Positions 1-15,200 of a DNA stretch of 64,000 nucleotides are shown here, piece after piece; position 1 is the stretch's first letter; each line of letters opens with the position of its first letter. Source of the stretch: Schistosoma haematobium. Taxonomy: Eukaryota; Platyhelminthes; Trematoda; Strigeidida; Schistosomatidae. The notes beneath the pieces are model-generated. The model was given only the letters and a program-made list of their open reading frames with translations, was not told the DNA's origin and did not search any database. The stretch is from the NCBI RefSeq assembly GCF_000699445.3, contig NC_067198.1:32268536-32332535 (forward strand), written 5' to 3'. The translations under genes and the position numbers were made by a program.

Positions 1-1908
1 ATGCATAGTTCTGGTTTAAGTTCGTGAATGGTAAGAGCTTCGGCTATTTTTAAGAGTTGGATACGAAGAAATCTGGATAGATTTGAACGAATCATATAAA
101 CAACCTTAAAATCAAACTGTGGATCTGTAGACTGGTTACAGTCAATTAGATGTTCAAGTATAGAACTCCTAACTGCTTTCCATTCACCCTTATAGAACCA
201 AGCTGGGATATGTTCCCGTATCCGAGTTGATTAATTTCATTAATGTATTGTATTCAATCATCTTTGATTAATTAACTTTTGAATAATATATCTATTTCTA
301 TTCTTATTCCTTTACAAATTCTTTTTAATTATGCATAAAGATTATATGTATCATATTACAAAATTTTTTAAATGTTTCCACTTCCTTAATTAATCGGGTT
401 ATATACAAAATGATACGATAATAATGTGGTTTATTATTAATTGACAATTTCGTTCAATTTGTTTAGAATTTCTAGACTTAAATAAAATAATCCTAATTTT
501 GTCTAGTTTTGTTGTTTTTTTTCCAAATATAGTTACTTTCTTATTTTTAATCTGATTTTGTTCTTTAATTGAACTATAATTAAGTTTTTATTTATATGGT
601 CAATTTAAGAGAAAAATTATAATTCATTAGAATTTTTTCTTTCATTTATTAGTTTTATAATCTTTTGTGTTTTACTAATGAAACTTATGAAGATTTTATA
701 GACTAGTAATGGTTTAATTCATTTTTAATATCACATGGATAACAAAACTAAACAAATCACATTAGATATTGTTTTCATTTGGGTTTTTTTTCGAAATTTT
801 CATCCTATATGAATGGGTAATTTGTCTATTAAATACTCAAAGTGATATTATAAGCATTTGAAATTAAGAAAAATTTAAAGGTAAATTAATATTATCCTCT
901 TCAAACTACTCCCCGTATTTGGCAATGCATTTGTTTTATCTCCATCTTCACTGTTCAAAATTTCCGTCGACGGACTCAGAAATCATTTGTTTTTCAGCTG
1001 TTTCAACGTTTCACCTTTTACTGAAATCATATAAACAGATGATTTTTCGAAATTTAGTAAATCATTATTCATCTGGATAGTAGATTGGCGATCGGCAAAC
1101 ATAAGAGATCGAAGGTTTTTGTTGTTTTGATTAAAGCAGAAGGTCGATAATGATCCTGATCTTGTATATTCCCTATGATACCATGACCTCAATTGAAGTG
1201 CCTTATGAACTTGAAGGGAGATATTTTCTTCATTGGGTTGAACTTTTTTCAAGCTTCATAAAAATGTAATAATAGCTCATTTCGTACATACACACTGGAC
1301 ATACTAGGTAGGAAGAATAATATCACATTCTATCTCTGTTTAACAACTGTACGTAATGTATCAGTATTTAATATGTTTACTTATAGTGATAGCTTCAATG
1401 TGTAAGTGACTGGTATTGCACTCTTGAAAAATTATTAACTCTGTTGAAACTAATCCACCATGTATTTGACATTTAAGATCTTAATATGGGCGTACTGTCA
1501 TTAATGCTTACAGTTTAAATTTAAGGTGCTGATTATTGTTTCCGTCATGATCATAAAGTGTAATGTCAGTAGTTTTCATCCGTTATTTTATGCCTAGTGA
1601 TTTCCTTTTCTGAAAAAAACGTTGTTTAAAATACTTTAACTACCTGAAATGTTTCATTGACAATGCGTTGAGTATTAGAGTTTGACAAGTCCCCATATAG
1701 ATTTCAACAATTTATTCTTCATGAATCATGTACTCCTGTTATTTTCTAAAAAATACAATATATTTATAAAATTGTACTGTTTGTTTTCAGTGTAGGATTT
1801 ATTGTTAGATGCTTAGTACAGTAACATACAGGTTCAGTTTTCGTTAATAAAGTAGTGAAAGTAATATATTTCTTTGGATTCTCTTTATTTTCTTTTTTGC
1901 TGCTTCAG
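1..1908. other. no recognised gene; probably intron or 5' flank of the FRMD-like gene
   Basis: Very AT-rich. No exon matching the missing FERM F1/F2 lobes was found on the plus strand. An 89-codon open frame on the minus strand (983-1252) lacks any motif known to me. Confidence 0.5.
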
Positions 1909-2003
1909 ACTAAAGCTTATGGCTCACGACACATACATTTGGGTCTTACTCATCAAGGTGTAGCTGAATTTATAGGCAACCGGCGCCAAAAGTTATATCC
2001 ATG
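1909..2003 (+). CDS. FRMD-like gene, first exon seen (start of F3 lobe)
   Basis: Acceptor TGCTTCAG and donor GTAGAT. It reads TKAYGSRHIHLGLTHQGV and onward to LYP, and ends in phase 2. The LGLTHQGV strand is the FERM F3 pattern LG.T..G..VF. The exon phase and family comparison imply at least one more coding exon upstream. Confidence 0.75.
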
Positions 2004-5000
2004 GTAGATTATCTCTAGTTTTATCACTATTATTTTTTTGAATTATTTTATTGATTTCTAGGATGCATAATTTTGCATAATCATCCAATTCATTGGTTTT
2101 ATTGTAAATAGTGAATAGATTGATTTTTATATATGAACAAAAAACAAAAACAGATAATCTAACTAATATATCTGTTATAACGCTCAGTTTTGCACGTCTA
2201 CACGAAATGGACGTTAATTTGCCTTAGACAAATATCTACACTAGATTCCCTCCCAGTGTCTGTTCTACAAAATTTCAACACAACTCGGGTCAATAACACG
2301 TGATATATTTCCACACCAAAATACCGACAACAATCAGACATAATCCAACAAAAATCACAGTAATAATAAGGACAGGAGAATATATAACTCATCTAACGCC
2401 TGTCAAACTATCTACAAGTCTGACTAAGGAAACAACCAATCATTCTCGCCCACACATCGATGTTACATGTCGAAATGAATGTTCTGTACACAAAAGCATT
2501 AGCATTAAACGAAAACAGAGATACGTGATAGGTAGCGGTGGAATTCCGGACGCACGTTTCGTCCTCTTCGGTACTCGTCGTCCGAACGTGCCTGCATCCG
2601 AGGGTTAATGTTCACTCCAGGACTCGAACTAGAAGTAGGATTAGTAGTTACAAAAAAAGACTGAAAACTTCTACATTTCACCTGCCTCTATAACGAATAG
2701 TATCTTTATATTTGCTTTACACCGAGCATCCAGTCATTAGGAATTTATCCTCCTCGTTCGTATTTCTGGTGAAGTAATTGTAATATCACCATTTATCATC
2801 CACTTAACGAAAGCACTAATGGGAAATCGTAAATCAAAGTTTGATTCTTTTGTTCTCGTGTACATTTTTCGTGAATGAGAAATCAAATTAGTGTGATATC
2901 TCAAATAAATTTTCATTTATTGTCATCTTTTGATCGTTTTGTTGATTGAACTACAGTTTACTTGTTCCTTGAAGTTCTCAGTCGTATCTGTAACAGATGT
3001 TAGCGTAATATTTATCTGTGAACTAGCTTAAAATAATGGTTTACTCATTCCCATAATTCCCATTTTCAACATCAAAAATATTATTAATTATTAAAGTGAA
3101 TAGATTCATATCTGTGTCGTTGTAGTGAACGAGAACACAAGTGGGGACAGAATCTTTTAGTAAAATCTGAGAACCATATAGTAAATACTTCATTTGCAAA
3201 ATGTCCATCAATTGTCTCGAACTTTATTGTTCCTTCATTTCCACATCAATTACTCTGTTCCCGTTCTCTTCTGTTCGATCTTCTCAACCTTCTGCCTCCA
3301 GGCATTCCACTTTCAATTGTTGATACATACTACTTATAACTGCCAGTGGCACAAACCACATCATGTCGTGGGTTAAGTAGAACTAACTAAAGTGATTTAG
3401 ATTCATTCGTTTCATGTTTACCTAGTATATACTTTATAATAGAAAATATCCTCCCTCTTTTTTAATTAAGGCATTATTCTTAAGAAAAATCTCAGAAAAT
3501 ATTTTTCAAAAATGTCTTATTTCCAACGAGAAGTTGCATTTTATTATTAGTTTTATATTATGTTTGTAAACATTTTGTTTTGTATCTGTCGAACATCGTT
3601 TTCATTAAAACTTTTTGTTGGTCTTGTAAATTATGTGTCGATCTACAATAGTTCTTTTACTGATCATCAATATTTTATATTTGACTTTCAGGTCAGCTAT
3701 CTCTTGGATGACTTGTAATGGCAGAGATTTTGTTGTTGCAACTTCATATCAGGTAAGTTTCTTCATTTTATTATTTCAATTTTTTCTATTTTTTATTGTC
3801 GATCTCATAGGACCACTGCTTTCACGATAAGGATGTTAACCGAGAAATTTATTTATTATTTTAACTGTCTTCAAGTTATGCACTATGTAGAACTCATAAA
3901 CTAATTCTGATGTGATTAAACTTCATTCTTAGTTTTTATGTGTTAAATAATAGTGAAAGCAATGTTACGCATTACGATATATATATATATAACGCTATTT
4001 GTTTTAATCTAATTTGAGTGATAACTTCGTGGGTTGGATAATGGTCTTCTCATAAGTAGATTTCAAGTCTTAGGAATCTTCCTGTACATCAACATAAAAT
4101 AACTTTATGCTGTCAAGCGTACTTCCTGACCATTATAGGTTTTCGTGTGTATCAATACCGTGTGTTTGTCACGTAAACACAAAGGTGATAAAATACTAAC
4201 CGTTTTGTCGGAAAAGTTTTTCATTTTCATAGTGTTACTTTTCTTCTTGTCTTAATGTTTATTGCTAATCTTATCTTGTTTGATCTACTAAGCACTTATT
4301 CCGCCGTTGACTAGTTTTGTTAACAGTAGATCACGATAAAACACCCTTTTTTAATCTATTTATTAACCTGAACTGTGAATTGTTGGACATCTCCATCACT
4401 TAAAAGCTGTTAAAATGGGGAGAGTTTTAGATTCGATTTTTAACTGGATGTCATTATTCACCTGAGAAACTCGCTTGACTTATATTTCTCTAACTTTTGT
4501 TATTAATTTGCTTGGAAACTACCAATTTTCCTAGTTTGTGTACAGTCCCTAATTGTAACATTTTCTGATCAGTATAGTTATAAATAGTCTACTTACCAGT
4601 CTTTGACATGGTCATAGCAGTTAGTGTTCAATAATATTCAGTAAAAATTCAGACCAGAAAATTATCAATTTACTTATGTATTTATGATCTTTGTTCAAAA
4701 TTAGAGTAGTAGATTGGTTAAAGGTTTCTATTCAATATTATCCTATTACATAGCTATCCATTCACCCAAGAGATAATGAGACATAATACATGTATCTATA
4801 GTGACTATCAGCTAGATGTCATGGATTTATCAGTATTCAAAAAAGTCTATACAATTTCCTGTGTTTTTTTCAATGATAGGTAGTTTTTCCAGTCCAGCAT
4901 ATCAGTATCAAGTTTCTTTGCGTATTGTGTTCCTATAGATTTGCATTTTCTATAAAATTAATTTGTTCAACAACCTTTGTAAAATAAATAATTGTGTTCA

Positions 5001-8000
5001 GTGTTAAATTCTCAAGTTCCAGTTCTTAAGAAATCATAGGGAAATTAGTAATTAAAAACACTTTATTACAACATGAACAAAGACTGACTAGTGCATTTTT
5101 ACGATCGTATATACACTTTCGATCACCGAAATTACATACATGTTAGTCAGTACTCTTATCTTATCTTTTTGGTATTCTTGGTTGTTGATAATTTTTTCTC
5201 TGTCCTGTCGTTCGAGTTAGCGACCACTTGAATAGGAAGCACAATGAGTTAATAGTTGAAGTTAATATTTGTTTTATGATAGGTAATTTTCCTTATATTT
5301 CAATTTTATTTTGTTTGGCATTTTAATAGCATCCTGGACGAAAGAAAAAGGTAACTAACTTTACTGGTCATTTTATTTTGTTTGAATGTATGACCTTAAT
5401 AATGGAATCATGGAATGTATATATTATAACGTTGTCATACGTGAGCTGTATATAAGTAAATGTTGTGTAAAGATATTGGAATGTCTCATTCACTTTAATA
5501 GTTTTATGTCAAATACTTGATAAAAGCATGAGTATTATAAAAATATGAACAGAACCCTTTCTTTATTGCTTTTTTTCAAACTGTTCTTTACATAGATTGC
5601 TATCCATAGTTCAAAACTCTACGATAGCTAGATAAAAAAACTACTCACCTGTTAAACTTTCAATTTTCTTCCCTTTATTAATAATGATAATAATAATTTA
5701 TATTATCCTGGAACCACTACCTTCTAATCACATTCATAAGTATGGTTGCATTGGTCCACAAAAACATCTGCAAGTCAGTTCATTGCATTGACAATTTTTT
5801 TATTAAATAGCTTGAAATCACTGAAAAAAATGAATTCATTTTTAATGATTGTCTTTGCTGACATGACTGAAAGCTTACTTCTTTTAATAACCATTCCCCT
5901 TCATCATATGTTGCATACAATCGCACGTCAGATTTTTTCAACAAAGCTTTCAGTACTTTGTAGATAATCAGTTATAACAACATTTCCAAAACAAAATTAT
6001 TTATATACCGTTGCGATAATAAACATCTTGTCGCAACTTATGCTCTGTGGCACACTGATATTATGAATTCATAAATTGAGCAATAGTTCAAAGGGTATAT
6101 TTGTTTGTGTCTAGACTGAATGCTTGAAACGATATATTTAAACTGGACTATCACAACGGTTCTTTTTTGTTTTAATTCATACACAAAATTACTTCGTAAC
6201 TTTCTTGTTGAAAAGGTGATATAGAAAGTTTTCTCTCGTATCTTTTTATATTTTCCTTCTTTCAAACTATCCTAGTGCATCTGTTGTTGTTGTTGTATGC
6301 AAGATTTCTTTTGTCATCATAAAATAATTGCTTACACTAAGTAAGTTCTATAAAATTGTTATGACGAGTGAATTTGCAGTGTTTCACTTACATTTTATGT
6401 GCTTTTTAGTTGGTAGTTTTCTTGTTTGCTTTTTCTTTCAACGAGGAAAATTATCCTCTTCGATCAACTGTTTGTTTGTATACAAAATCAAATTCAACCT
6501 TCTTGAAATATCATTGTTTTCATTTGATTGATCGATTGACTTACCCATTGATGAAAATTAATTTTTTTAAACTAAAAAATTGTCTATGTAATTCATTGAA
6601 AGTAGTATACTGTCGTCTGAATTTGAACAACACAGTTAAAAGAAAATCTACAGGATAGCTGAACACTGCTACGTTTTTTCCAGTTGTTATTAATTTTGTA
6701 GGTATGCGCATGTGTGATCATAGCAAATGACAACTTTTATGCTGATGGGCGTTACTAATTATTATTATTACTTGTGCTCTGTTTTAAAATTATGTATTTC
6801 ATTGTAGCTTATTTAAAGTGAGGGCAATTTTCTCTTCGTTTTATGTTTGCTTAGATATTTGCGTTTTTCTTTACTAATGTCGTTGTTAAAAAATAGTCGA
6901 ACTTAACTCTTTTTTTAGTATGTTCATTTAATGTAAGGTCTTAGCTTCCTTAATTATTATTACTATTATTATTATTATTGTTCAATTGTCTATTTGTCTT
7001 GCTTTTTCTGAAATCTTTATGTGCTTCGATTAACGCAAACAGACAATAACAACTATTCATTATAAATGCGATAATAAGTCTGTTGCACAAGCTTTATGGG
7101 AATGGGCATCAGATCGACAATTGTTTTTCACGTACGTAGTATGTTTAATATCAATCAGATTTTTACACATTTTAAACTGCGTGTATATATTCTAATGTTT
7201 ATTGTTTTGATTTTAATGTATTATCACATAAGTAGTTGGTGTGAATATCCTCTATGTTATTTAATTTTTAATAATCTGCCTGTCTTTTTTCTTAATGCTA
7301 TTGACTGTGTAACAAATGTTAAGTGAACCTTATGTAGGTCGATTAAAAATTAGTTCAGAAATAGTAGTGTGAATTGAAACAACACAGAAAAAAGAGATTC
7401 TAAGCGACTGTTTCTTCTTACCATGGGACTTCACAGTAGTGCGTATCTAAGACTCCATTAAGCTACCTAACCCAGGACCATATTTCATACTTAACCATTA
7501 GACTGTCGAACTCGTATCCAGTGGTTTAAATGTTTGATTTCAATCAATTCATGTTACTGCTCAGCCATTACATGCTTATTAACAATATTGCAAAGTGGTT
7601 GGATTTAAGCTTGTAAACCGTTGAATATTGACTTGTTATTCTGAAGTTTAAGAGCTTGACCTAAAACCTCAATGTATTGTCCACTACAAAGTAAAAAGAC
7701 TAAGTGATAGGAGTTGAATAAATGTTTTGAATACCTAAATTTAAAAATCATAACTCCGAAATAAATAATCATATTAGTGCCGTTTTTGTGAAACCACCCC
7801 AATAAATACCATAGGTCAATTATCAGTAAAAACGATGTATTTTTGCTTTGGGATTTAAAACTACATCTGATTTAAAGAATCTTAGTTTAATCAGATTACT
7901 AATGAAACTGTAATTCATAGTATAACTCAGGAATATAAAGCATTTGATTTTTATATTCTTATGTGGTCCAAATACACCTATCCGGGAATCAGTAGTCACT

Positions 8001-9184
8001 TGTTTTTTTAAACTTAAAACAAATTGATGTATGTTGGATCTTCTACTGTTCTGAGAGGGGGCGGTGTGTTATAATCTTCTAATATGTAATTAATCCATAC
8101 ACCTCAGGATCAGATCGATTATCAGGTGGTGTCATTTGTTAACTTTTAGTGTAAACTTATATGTATGTTTAGTGTGATGATAGTCTTTAACTGCGACTAT
8201 TTATACCTCGTGGTCATAACTGGACAAAAGTTTGATAATAACAACTTTTCATAACTATGGGACTATTGTTACTTGCTAGTTGTCATAACCAAACAAATAT
8301 TGGCACAGCTTGACTCAAGGGAAGAAGGTAAGACTGCTAATAACGATTTTATTATGCACCAACAATGAATCCACAATTGATAAAAAATGCACTAGGTTAT
8401 CAATCATTCACATATCATCTGGTCAGCTGTCACATTTGAATACGAGTTAGTTAGGTAGTACTTGACATTCATCATCCAATAGCATAATGTGTGTATATAG
8501 TTTATGCTATCAGTAGATTAAACTGCTTCGGCTGACAAATAAATCCGAAATATTGGGTTGGATACTGTTTCCTTCCTAAAACATACTCTCTAGATCGAGT
8601 AATTTGTGATTAAATTACAGCTGAACTCTTCTGTGTAACCAGTCACAGTTGGGCAGTGGTTCCAGTATTTTATTAACCTAATTCCAGCTATCATGAAGAA
8701 AGAATACCTTTTACTTTTAATTAGAATGTTTGACAAAAATGTAAATTTTTCTGCATGCGTTTAGCGAACACAATCACTATTGTGTCTATTATCAATTTCC
8801 AGTTTCATACGATAATTAACTCTACACTTCTCTTTATTCATATATATACTCCTATTTTTCAAATTGTAGTTTAGATAAATCTTCATCTGTCAAACCGGTT
8901 AAATCGAAGAAAACACTGTTCCAACGAACAAGAACCTTTACATTCTCGTAAGTGCGTTTGGGTTATCTTTGTTTTTTGGTGGTGGTAGTTTTTGTTCTTA
9001 TTAATCGAATTTCACATTTGTTTTATTGTCTGGGCATTTTTTCCTTAGTAAATCAAGAAAGTCAAAAATTATTGTCATACATACAATAAATTCATCAACT
9101 GATTAAACTTCATTAAAATTTTAATGGTCCTAACAAGTAAAGAATTATCCTACTAAAATTTATTTTCAGTAACTTGAATTCATT

Positions 9185-9224
<40 letters not shown>

Positions 9225-12200
9225 CTTACACTACTTCTCCTTTGATTTCAGTGGCCGATGTCGTCGTGAAGTTATTGGAAGACCACTGTTAACCACTAGT
9301 TTACCCACTGATATATGGTAAGCTTACAAATGCACAGTTGAATTACCTATCTGAATTTTCAAAACCAAGATATCAGTAGGGAGATTCAAATAACCACTAC
9401 AAAATGGTTTCTGTTTGATAAATTTGGACTTTATTTTATGCTATGTTCCAGCTATCATCCCTAATAGGTAGCCACAAACAAGTGAAATTGATACTTTTAA
9501 CAAAAGATTGATATTGCCTGATTTTGCAGATTTCGTGAAATTTAAGAGTAAAAAAGACTGGTTTGGCGAAGAGTTCTCTTTTTAGCAAATCGATTTTCAA
9601 TTCTGGGCATTCAAAAATAAATACTTGCTTTACTAAATCAATGATAGTAATAATCATTTGCTCAACTTGACAACAGAGCGGTGAAATAGACAAAAATTTC
9701 ATTCTTTTTAAGAAACTATGAATGTGGTTGTTAAGAGTTTGAATATTTATCAAGAAAATAGATAACGATTAGTAATTGTGAGAATAGAAATAAGTTGGTT
9801 GGCAGTAAAAGGTCTATAGAAAAAAATATCAGGGCGTGGTTGGTGACTTTGGAAAATGAGATTAAGAACATGATAAATTAAAAGGTTGAATAAGTTCCTT
9901 TTGTATACATAATTTTGGTTTGTGTAGCAGACGCTTCAGGAATTCTGAGGTGGAAGCTAACTATCCTTGTCAGGTTTCTACTTACCTCATAAATAACTTT
10001 GGATGTTGAATCTGTTTCGATCTAATCATCTGTGTTCACAAAGTGTTTGATTATGAAACTTCTTACTGATTTGTTCTTGCCTGTTTTCAGTCAAGCTGGA
10101 CGATGTTCTCGAATTCTGTTGGATAGAATGTATTAGTCATTTTGTGTCAAAGATATATAATGTAATATTTTAAATAACGATTACCTTATCTTTACTTTTT
10201 TTTAATGTTTCGTTGATCTAGTATGTGTGCTTATGTTTGATGTAGAAAGGCTTTAATATGACTATCAAATCACTCTGAATTAGGATTATTTAAAAATAAC
10301 TAAACTCTATAACTGAAAGCTAGTTTACTGCAGTTCATGCTAAACTTATTATATTCAACAGATATTAATATATCACCAGTTTTACGTTGTATAACTCTTA
10401 ATGCTGTGCTTTTCGTAGTTTACAATTCAAAATATAGAAATGTTTTGTTTTATAAATTGAATATGACTGATTAGCAAAGTATATAATTTATAAATATATA
10501 CATTGTCGAATGTACTCATTTGTATTAAGTTAATTGTTAGTACTCTTTTTAATATATCTGAAAGTATGATCATAATTTCGAAAAGAAATTTACGCAAATA
10601 TACATAGAATTATTTATGTCTGTTAACTTATCTTCATTGATTTTATTTGCACTTTACATTCAGTGGAATTTCTGTAGCTGAAGAAAATCTTTCTTTTAAT
10701 AATCCAACTTCAAGTAATGCATATAGTCTAAGTATGGGTGCTCTCACAAATGGTACTGGTCGTAGTACGAATACACATATTGAAGATGGTGAATCAACTC
10801 AGACTGCTCCAGCTACTACAACTTCAGGATTATTATCAATATCATCAACATCGTTAGGCTATTCACGAGCTCCTGCATTATCAGAGCCTTCAGTAGCACG
10901 TAATATCACTAATAATTCAATAGAGGAAAGTATTGAAAATCAAGTCAGTTCACACAATCTCTCAGGTCCCTTTGTTGTTAATTCAAATCAATTGGTTCCA
11001 CTTTTTACTAATCTACCTAAACATCGTTTCAGTACAGAAGCTAAAAGAAGGCAACGTGAAATTTGTGAGTTTTGCTAAAATTGTCTTCCAATTTTTTCTA
11101 TGTAACTCGAAACTGTCTTTTGTATAATAGTCTATAGAGGTCTGTAGGTTGATTTTTTTAATACAAACATTTTTATACGAAAGTGGTTACCAGCGTTGGT
11201 TTTCTTTGTGCCCTTGATAAGCTCTTTGAACTTCCATATGTACGGTTAATCAGCTTACATTTTAGCAATAAATGTTTCTGTTTAGTGTTTTAGGCTTTTT
11301 CAAAACGTGTATATTGTTAGCTATAAAACTGTTTCCGAAAACACAGCTACAGGTGTTTTTATTGCTCTTAACGTTAGAAAGGTACAGTGTAGAAGTTCAC
11401 TTATCAGTTAAATGCACTTATATTCGATTTGAAAGTACATACTCGATCTTTTTTTCTAATCCGAATGTGTATGTGATTAACATATTGACCTTTGAAACTA
11501 CAGGTGATAAGTGAATGTTGAAGATGCTACAATTTTCATTGTAAACGATCAAAATTTATTGGGCTAGACTTTCTTTTTTTCCCTTGTTTTTGTCACTTTT
11601 TATTATGTCGACACTTCGTCATACTTCCACAGAAATTTTAAACATGTAGACAAATAACAGTGGACTTTGTGCGCAAGATTTATATTTTGTTGATCGGTCA
11701 CCCAGTCAGTTTATAACAGAATTGTTGATAAGGGGGATAAAAGGAGTACTAAGAAGTGTTGAAAGAATGTAAGAGGTTTGGTCCACTCTATTAAGTGTAT
11801 GAGGAATTGGAGTAAAGATTATTTTAACATTTAGTCAGTCCGTCTTATAAAACTCTATCGACAACTCCGATATTGTATACACATTCTATCGTCTCTTCTA
11901 GCCATAGCTACTCCCAAAGATAAATCTTTTTAAAAATTGTTAATTGAGAGAGACCAAAAAAGTTTAATTACGTAATTTATTAACTGAGTAATCATTACTT
12001 CAATGTAAAATAACAGTACATTGAATGTCAGTCAATAGAATTTACTTTCAATAGATTCAAGGCGTTTAAAAATTAATTTCTTAAATGTATTGGGAAATTG
12101 GGCATCCTCTTATAAAATCATTTTTAAACTAAGAATAAAAATTCTTCTAAAGTATTTTGATAGTGAACAAAACACAATTTGGTCACTGATATGTATGATC

Positions 12201-15200
12201 CATTTATACTGTTTATTGTTTTTCTTGTATTTTTTCTATCAAAAACAAAAAATTAGTGAAGCAACAGTCGAAATATGGATTATATCAACAAAATCATTCA
12301 GATATATTCGATACTGATGATGAATGTGACAATGATGATACATCATCAGAAGCTGCAGTGGAAGCTCTGAATTCTGCTGCCAAAGCTGGAGAAGCATGGT
12401 TAACCGATGAGTTAGGACAGGTAAGGTAAAAATAAAACATCTAAATATTTCTTGCATCTTTTAATGTGATTCATAAACATTAGTGTTTATTGCACTTGTA
12501 ATAGTAACTACACGTAAGATTTTGTCTACAATAAATTATAACTACGAAAATGCGTTTACTGGGCTTAGTTCAACACAAAAAGTTCGTACGGTCTAATTAT
12601 ACTTCACTGATTACTTTCAGCTATTTTTAAAAATAATCAGTTTCCATTTAATCAGAGTACAAGTAATATATTATGATAAATTTGACTGAATGCTTGAATC
12701 GGTTTCCTAAGCCCTTCTAATAACCCCAAACTAACTCCACACGTCAACTTGAACACATGAGAAAAAAACTCGAAATTTGGGAAGAACGCCTTACTCCAAG
12801 GTTAGTTTATGTACAGAAAATTGGGTGTATTTAGCAGGATAGGTAAACATACAATCAGAAATGCGACACACAACTCTTCACTTCCTAGATGTTTCTGAGA
12901 AACTTCTCAGTGGTGATTGGATAGAATGTTTGCCAGCGTTTTTAGGGCCCCTTTGTTTTTTTACAGGAACTTTCTGGGTCTACCCAACATATTTAAATAA
13001 ATCGAAAAGAATCTGATTTGAGGAATAACATGAATTCATCATAGTTCAAGACTTATTATTAGCTGCAAACGGCATAAAGTTGCATTCAGTTACTTTATCA
13101 TAAAAACAGTTTTTTCCACACGGTGATTAATAAGGGTGAGTTCAAAACGACCAATAAAACACACATAAATATGAATAGGAAACAACATATTTAACATAAT
13201 GGTGAGGATCGATTTCAAGTATTTATATGTTGGATATAAAGTCATATAAAGAAGGGGATAATATCTACCAACGAGAGCTCAGGTTATTTACTTTTAGTTC
13301 GTTGTTATGTCTTGATTCCTTCTTTATAGAATAAGGTCAATGACATTTTTCTAATAAATATTTCTTCAGTGACCTTTTCTATCATCTGATTGGCTGTTGT
13401 CACTTCTAATTTGCTAATTTTGTTACATCCCCAGGTCATTGAGTGTTGTTATATAAACTGAGTTGTTCCACTTCAATGATCAAAAACAAAGCTTTCCTAG
13501 ATTATTAGTGTTGAAATGCTATTGTGTACCACATTATGTTTAATCGAATCCTCCATTAAACTCATTCGTTTTAGAATTAGTTCAGTCGTTCTGTAATTAG
13601 TAGTAACCACAGACTCAATCAAAAATCCGATTCGTAGCCATTTTATTCAGATGTAACAATGTCATAGATAATGATAAACAGACAAAATCAAAAACTATAT
13701 TTTTCAATAAATGTGAGGTAATAAGGCTACGTAGGTAATATAAAATTAAAATTAGCGTCGTGAAACAACATCAGCGAGATTCGTTTAATTATAGAATACA
13801 GCGATTAGTTTATGTAATTTACAAACGTTAAAACAATATCATTATTTTATCGATGCAAGAAGAGATTTATCACACCTTCTTTCTGCATACAGAGGTCACG
13901 TATAAATCGCTTGATGCCAGTGTCCTCTGCAAAATCAGGCGAAAAATGATTCTAGTATATAACAACTCACAAAAGGAAGACGTTATGAGTTGGGATTAGA
14001 ATGGGAGAACTTTTAGTAACCATACTGATGAGTACTTATGCAAATAGTTCTTTGATCTGAAATCTCAAGACTGAAAAGTTCATAAATCATTTTGAAATGT
14101 ATACATTTCAACTTTCAGTTAGTCATTTATATGCACTGTAAAACCCTGACACATATTTGCATCAATTCAAGTTGCCACACCATAATGGCACAGCGAGATA
14201 ATATTATGAGGAAAAATCCCAAAGTATCACAAGTAGTGACAGTATCAGTTGTAGTCGAAGGGATTAGATTTCTAAAAAAGGAAAAGGGTGCAAGAAGATT
14301 TCAGGAATCAGGTTCCAAAGGGAAGTCCTACTCACTGCCTTCTCATGGCGGAGGTGTTGTTTACGAAAATGAGAGGACGAAAAGTGAATGTCCGGCGCCT
14401 TAAGCGGATCCCAAATCAATGGTGCACATGGGCCCCAGTATCCTGAAGGAACAAAGGCGTATGAACCAATCGTTGGTCACCGGCTACCGTGGGATCGCAT
14501 CTCCTCACGATGCTCCACTGCCTTGTGAATCAAACCTTTAGGTCAAAGGCTCGGGGTGTGGCCTTCTAAGAAAACCACCTGCTTCGGTTTGGGCACCCGG
14601 GCAGTATCACAGCCCGCACACATACAAATATGGTGTGGCGCATATATATTTGGTACCCTCTTGTACCAATAATAATAAATAATGTTGTTCACCAACCCGC
14701 TTTTACACAGGACGATACCATTCATAGGAGCGGGCTGTGATTCATCATACGTAATCTATCTCTTAATCACCTTAGTTTTTAAAGATTTACAACCTCATTA
14801 ACTGGCTCGTCATATTTACCTAGCATCCTATGTTTAATTTCAGAATTTGTCACTTTGTGGTCCGAACGTTTAGAAAACAATTATAATCGAGTTTTAATTT
14901 TACTTGTTTTCCGTTTTATTTTCGGCAGCAAACTAATCACTTTCTCATTTCCATTTTGAAAGCCACTCATGTTGATCCCTGTTATGCAATCTTGTTATGT
15001 TTTTTTTATCAATGTTAAGCTTCTTAGTAACTAAATATTGGTAGGTTTTGCGTAATACGATACAAGCTATTCGTCATCGCATTTTGAATTCTGCTCAAAA
15101 CTCCATACTCGCTAACTTAAACTTGATGTATTCGTCAATAAAGTATACTTTTGCCGTATGTGTTAACTAAGGCTTCCTTATTTATAAGTAAGCATTATTA

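Noticed and set aside
983..1252. 89-codon open frame on the minus strand
   Set aside because: No motif, no splice context and no partner; likely chance or an unknown repeat.
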